Below are positions 61,837 through 64,000 of a stretch of DNA of 64,000 nt, one piece after another. The number at the start of each line of letters is the position of its first letter. Positions within the stretch are counted from its first letter, which is position 1. Made by a program: the position numbers and the translations under genes. Origin of the DNA: CAZIVO01 sp964542765. GTDB taxonomy: Bacteria; Planctomycetota; UBA1135; UBA2386. The notes beneath the pieces are model-generated. The model was not told where the DNA came from. It worked only from the letters and a program-made list of their open reading frames with translations, and ran no database searches. The stretch is taken from positions 15,198-79,197 of the forward strand of contig CAZIVO010000001.1 in assembly GCA_964542765.1 (NCBI GenBank). The letters run 5' to 3'.

Positions 61837-62583
61837 TCAGTCCGCACTGTCAGCTGTGGGGTTGCGGTAGAGTTCGATCACTTCCTCTGCATCGCCGATT
61901 GCCCTCATCCTGCCATCGTCGATCCAGATTACCCGTGAGCACATCTCCTGCACGGTTTGCAGGTCGTGAGAGACGAGGAACAGGGTTGTCCCCTTCTCGG
62001 TGAATTTTTGCATCGTGTGCTGGCACTTGGATCGGAAGGCGGCATCACCGACTGCGAGGATCTCGTCAATCAACAGGATTTCCGGTTCAATATGTGCGAT
62101 CACCGAGAAACCGAGTCGCGCCGTCATGCCGGTCGAGTAGGTCGCGATCGGTGAGTGGATGAACTCTTTGAGGCCCGAGTATTCGATGATCGCCTCGAGT
62201 TTAGCCTCTACATCTTCTTTGCTCAGTCCGAGTAGCGATGCATTCAGGAAGATGTTCTCGAATCCGGTGAGTTCGCCCTGGAACCCGGCACCAAGCTCCA
62301 GGAGCGGCCCGACTCGCCCCTTGACCGTCACCGTGCCGGTCGTTGGGTAGCTGGTCTTCGCGATCAGCGACAGCAGCGTGCTCTTACCGGAGCCGTTGGT
62401 GCCGATGACGCCCACTGCCTCACCGTGCTCGATTTCGAAGCTCACATCCGAGAGTGCCCAGTGCCGCTCCACGCTGCTCGGTCGTTGCAGGATGCGTCGA
62501 AGGATCTCCTTGGCGAGGAACGGCTTTTGCCGCACGATGCGGTAGGCCTTCGATACGTTTTCTAGTTGAATAGCGATGCTCAT
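61837..62583 (-). CDS. wzt: Polysaccharide ABC exporter, ATP-binding protein (Wzt/TagH-like)
   Basis: A 248-residue ABC ATPase of the polysaccharide/teichoic acid export group. It has Walker A GTNGSGKST (61-69), the Q-loop region LELGAGFQGELTGFENIF, the signature YSTGMTARLGF, Walker B ILLIDEILAVGD and an H-loop SHDLQTV. The TGxxN-like LTGFENIF and STGM signature are diagnostic for O-antigen exporters. It lacks the C-terminal carbohydrate-binding extension seen in long Wzt, so chain capping is not expected. It is coupled by TGATG overlap to the permease. Confidence 0.92.
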   Translation of the reverse strand: MSIAIQLENVSKAYRIVRQKPFLAKEILRRILQRPSSVERHWALSDVSFEIEHGEAVGVIGTNGSGKSTLLSLIAKTSYPTTGTVTVKGRVGPLLELGAGFQGELTGFENIFLNASLLGLSKEDVEAKLEAIIEYSGLKEFIHSPIATYSTGMTARLGFSVIAHIEPEILLIDEILAVGDAAFRSKCQHTMQKFTEKGTTLFLVSHDLQTVQEMCSRVIWIDDGRMRAIGDAEEVIELYRNPTADSAD

Positions 62584-63377
62584 CAGATCAGGTCCGCGAA
62601 CTCCTTCTCGTGCCGCCAAAAGGTCCAGACGCCGAGGATGCCGATCAAGATGGTGCCGATGATCGCCATGCTGAAGGTCGTCACGTCCGGTGCTTCTCCG
62701 AGGTAGAGGACGCTCCGGTACGCGCTCAGGATGCCGGCGAGGGGGTTCAGGTAGTAGATGTGGTAAAGAGTTTCGTTCTGTGCAAAAAGGTTCTTCCCCG
62801 GCATGTAGAGGATGGGGCACAGCCAGAACAGGACCGTGAGCAGGGAGTCGATGACGTATTGCACATCGCGGTAGAGGACGTTCAGTCCCGCGATCAGCAG
62901 GCCAGCCCCGATGCATAATCCGAGTTGCACGATGAGGATCGGGATAAGCCACAGGAGTTGAGGTCCGATCGTCGATCCCGGGTGCGGGAAGATTGCGAGC
63001 ACGCCAATGACCAGGGTGGACTGGATTGCGAAGTGGATAAGATGGGTGGCGATCACCGATATCGGCAGGATCTGCCGCGGGAAGCCGATCTTCTTCACCA
63101 GTGAAGCGCTGCCTGGAATCGAGTCTGCGCAACCGGTCAGGCAGTATGCGGTGAAGTTGTAAGGGATGAGGGTGACGATGACGGAGGCCGTGAAAGACTT
63201 GTCGTCTATGCTGAACATGTAGGTCCAGACGAAACTCAACGTCACGATCATCACTAGCGGGTTCAGAAGTGACCACAGCAGTCCCAGCGCCATGTTTCGG
63301 TACAAGACCTTCAGGTTCTTGCTGACCAGGTTTGTCAGCACGAAACGGAACTTGTAGAGATCGGTGAAGGTCTGCAT
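62583..63377 (-). CDS. wzm: Polysaccharide ABC exporter permease (Wzm-like)
   Basis: A 264-residue ABC-2 permease. Six hydrophobic segments and the family features KFRFVLTNLVSKNLKVLYRNMALGLLWSLLNPL near the start and LFWLCPILYMPG toward the end are those of O-antigen and capsule exporters. It forms a homodimer that passes lipid-linked polysaccharide across the inner membrane, powered by Wzt encoded next. It follows wecB after 225 bases that hold a small open frame. Confidence 0.92.
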   Translation of the reverse strand: MQTFTDLYKFRFVLTNLVSKNLKVLYRNMALGLLWSLLNPLVMIVTLSFVWTYMFSIDDKSFTASVIVTLIPYNFTAYCLTGCADSIPGSASLVKKIGFPRQILPISVIATHLIHFAIQSTLVIGVLAIFPHPGSTIGPQLLWLIPILIVQLGLCIGAGLLIAGLNVLYRDVQYVIDSLLTVLFWLCPILYMPGKNLFAQNETLYHIYYLNPLAGILSAYRSVLYLGEAPDVTTFSMAIIGTILIGILGVWTFWRHEKEFADLI

Positions 63378-63381
63378 GCGT

Positions 63382-63603
63382 CTACGGTATGCCCGGACTC
63401 GTCAGCATGGGAAGACAGAAGCCTATCTCTCCGGAGATGTCCTTGGGGATAAAGGAGGGGCGGTAGCCCTCCTTCGCGTTTGCGATCCGGCAAGAACCTC
63501 CCACGAAAGAAGGTTTCAGGGCGCGAACCAACCTCTTCACGGCAAGGCGCAGGGCCTTGGGGTGGCTGTCGCGGTTGATGTCGGGGCGGGGTTCTATCTG
63601 CAT
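63382..63603 (-). CDS. Small 73-residue open frame between wecB and wzm
   Basis: An open frame whose ATG (63601-63603) overlaps the wecB stop in a TGATG arrangement. It ends 4 bases before the wzm start. Codon use is GC3-rich like its neighbours. The protein is Lys/Arg/Pro-rich with no recognised domain (MQIEPRPDINRDSHPKAL..., then SCRIANAKEGYRPSFIP). It may be a small accessory gene or the start of a decayed glycan-related gene. Tight placement between the stop and the next start favours translation. Confidence 0.42.
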   Translation of the reverse strand: MQIEPRPDINRDSHPKALRLAVKRLVRALKPSFVGGSCRIANAKEGYRPSFIPKDISGEIGFCLPMLTSPGIP

Positions 63604-64000
63604 CACAGCCAACTTTCGAGGGCATCGGCAATCCGGGCGCAGGCGGTGCCATCCCCATACGGATTGCGAACCTTGGCCATCGCGTCGTAGGCATTTTGAT
63701 CGTCGAGGAGGCGGCTCGCCTCCGCGAGGATCCGGTCCGCGTGTGGCCCGACCAGAAGTGCTGAGCCGGCATCGATGCCCTCGGGTCGTTCGGTCTCGTC
63801 ACGCAGCACCAGAATGGGTTTGCCCAGAGTGGGAGCCTCTTCCTGGACACCACCTGAATCCGTGAGGATCAAGTGCGCTGCGCGCATGGCTGCGACGAAC
63901 CTCGGGTAGTCGAGGGGGTCGACCAGGCGGATTCGCGGGTGATCCGAGAGAACCCGCTGAACGACGGACTGCACGTTGGGGTTTGGGTGGACCGGATAGA
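63603..64000 (-). CDS. wecB: UDP-N-acetylglucosamine 2-epimerase, C-terminal part (partial, runs off right edge)
   Basis: 132 codons of open frame continue past the right edge. The first visible residues, YPVHPNPNVQSVV, match the YPVHxNP motif of WecB. They are followed by LVDPLDYPRFVAAMRAAHLILTDSGGVQEEAPTLGKPILVLRDETERPEGIDAGSALLVG, the family's UDP-binding signature (DSGGxQEEa and ReTTERPE-like RDETERPEG). It epimerises UDP-GlcNAc to UDP-ManNAc for surface polysaccharide. Only the C-terminal third is present here. Confidence 0.93.
   Translation of the reverse strand, partial: YPVHPNPNVQSVVQRVLSDHPRIRLVDPLDYPRFVAAMRAAHLILTDSGGVQEEAPTLGKPILVLRDETERPEGIDAGSALLVGPHADRILAEASRLLDDQNAYDAMAKVRNPYGDGTACARIADALESWL

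Noticed and set aside
61758..62003. Short plus-strand frame with a signal-peptide-like start (MKTTLVCRLLLCLVAM)
   Set aside because: The rest is Cys/Arg/Pro-rich, and more than half overlaps the confidently called Wzt gene in the opposite strand, so it is probably not a gene.

Overview
This is a high-GC bacterial chromosome segment, most likely from Planctomycetota or a close relative. The inference rests on several things: a 1,108-residue Pirellula/Verrucomicrobium-type cytochrome with HEAT-like repeats, two arylsulfatase-type sulfatases, many large exported proteins, lamin-tail domains in exported proteins, and a C-terminal module recurring in seven exported proteins. I saw no CRISPR array, insertion sequence, phage gene or rRNA. 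Genes are dense, with many 1-4 nt stop/start overlaps (ATGA, GTGA, TGATG).

Layout. Positions 1-2176 hold the start of an FHA-domain membrane protein coupled to dapA, then rsmD. An exported lamin-tail protein and an exported TPR protein (closed by a good terminator) follow. Positions 4627-8587 are a tight heme A / cytochrome oxidase assembly operon: ctaA, ctaB, an ABC-2 ATPase and permease, and a DUF420 (CtaM-like) protein. Positions 8604-11235 are a selenium neighbourhood: a YedF-like DsrE-fold protein, an exported beta-propeller-type protein, and a peroxiredoxin whose peroxidatic cysteine codon is an in-frame TGA followed by a SECIS-like hairpin. A phosphomannose isomerase, a pseudouridine synthase and two M16 peptidase-family proteins form an overlapping block (11617-15996).

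Positions 16164-26725 carry exported proteins (a di-heme cytochrome with a YncE-like propeller, a metallo-beta-lactamase/lamin-tail protein, an M61 peptidase), an AI-2E/PerM-family membrane protein and an alkaline-phosphatase-superfamily enzyme. Positions 26923-29868 hold groES-groEL, a single-domain response regulator and a small zinc-ribbon protein. Positions 29980-38879 hold small envelope proteins, a large exported alpha/alpha-toroid-like protein and two tandem paralogous subtilases. Positions 38892-48818 hold a HAD phosphatase, an XdhC-like protein, PlsC, a GT39-like transferase coupled to a GT2-methyltransferase fusion, an ECF sigma factor overlapping an exported TPR protein, and UDP-glucose dehydrogenase. 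tRNA-Val(TAC) precedes the large cytochrome, a two-domain alpha/beta hydrolase and two sulfatases. The right end has OsmC, a membrane J-domain/TerB-like protein, a deoxyhypusine-synthase-like enzyme coupled to an exported protein, tRNA-Asp(GTC), and a polysaccharide export/UDP-sugar block (Wzt, Wzm, partial WecB).

The most notable item is the predicted exported selenocysteine peroxiredoxin at 10696-11235, which standard gene calling would split in two. The second is the C-terminal module shared by seven exported proteins. All functions are inferred from sequence reading alone; no search was run.
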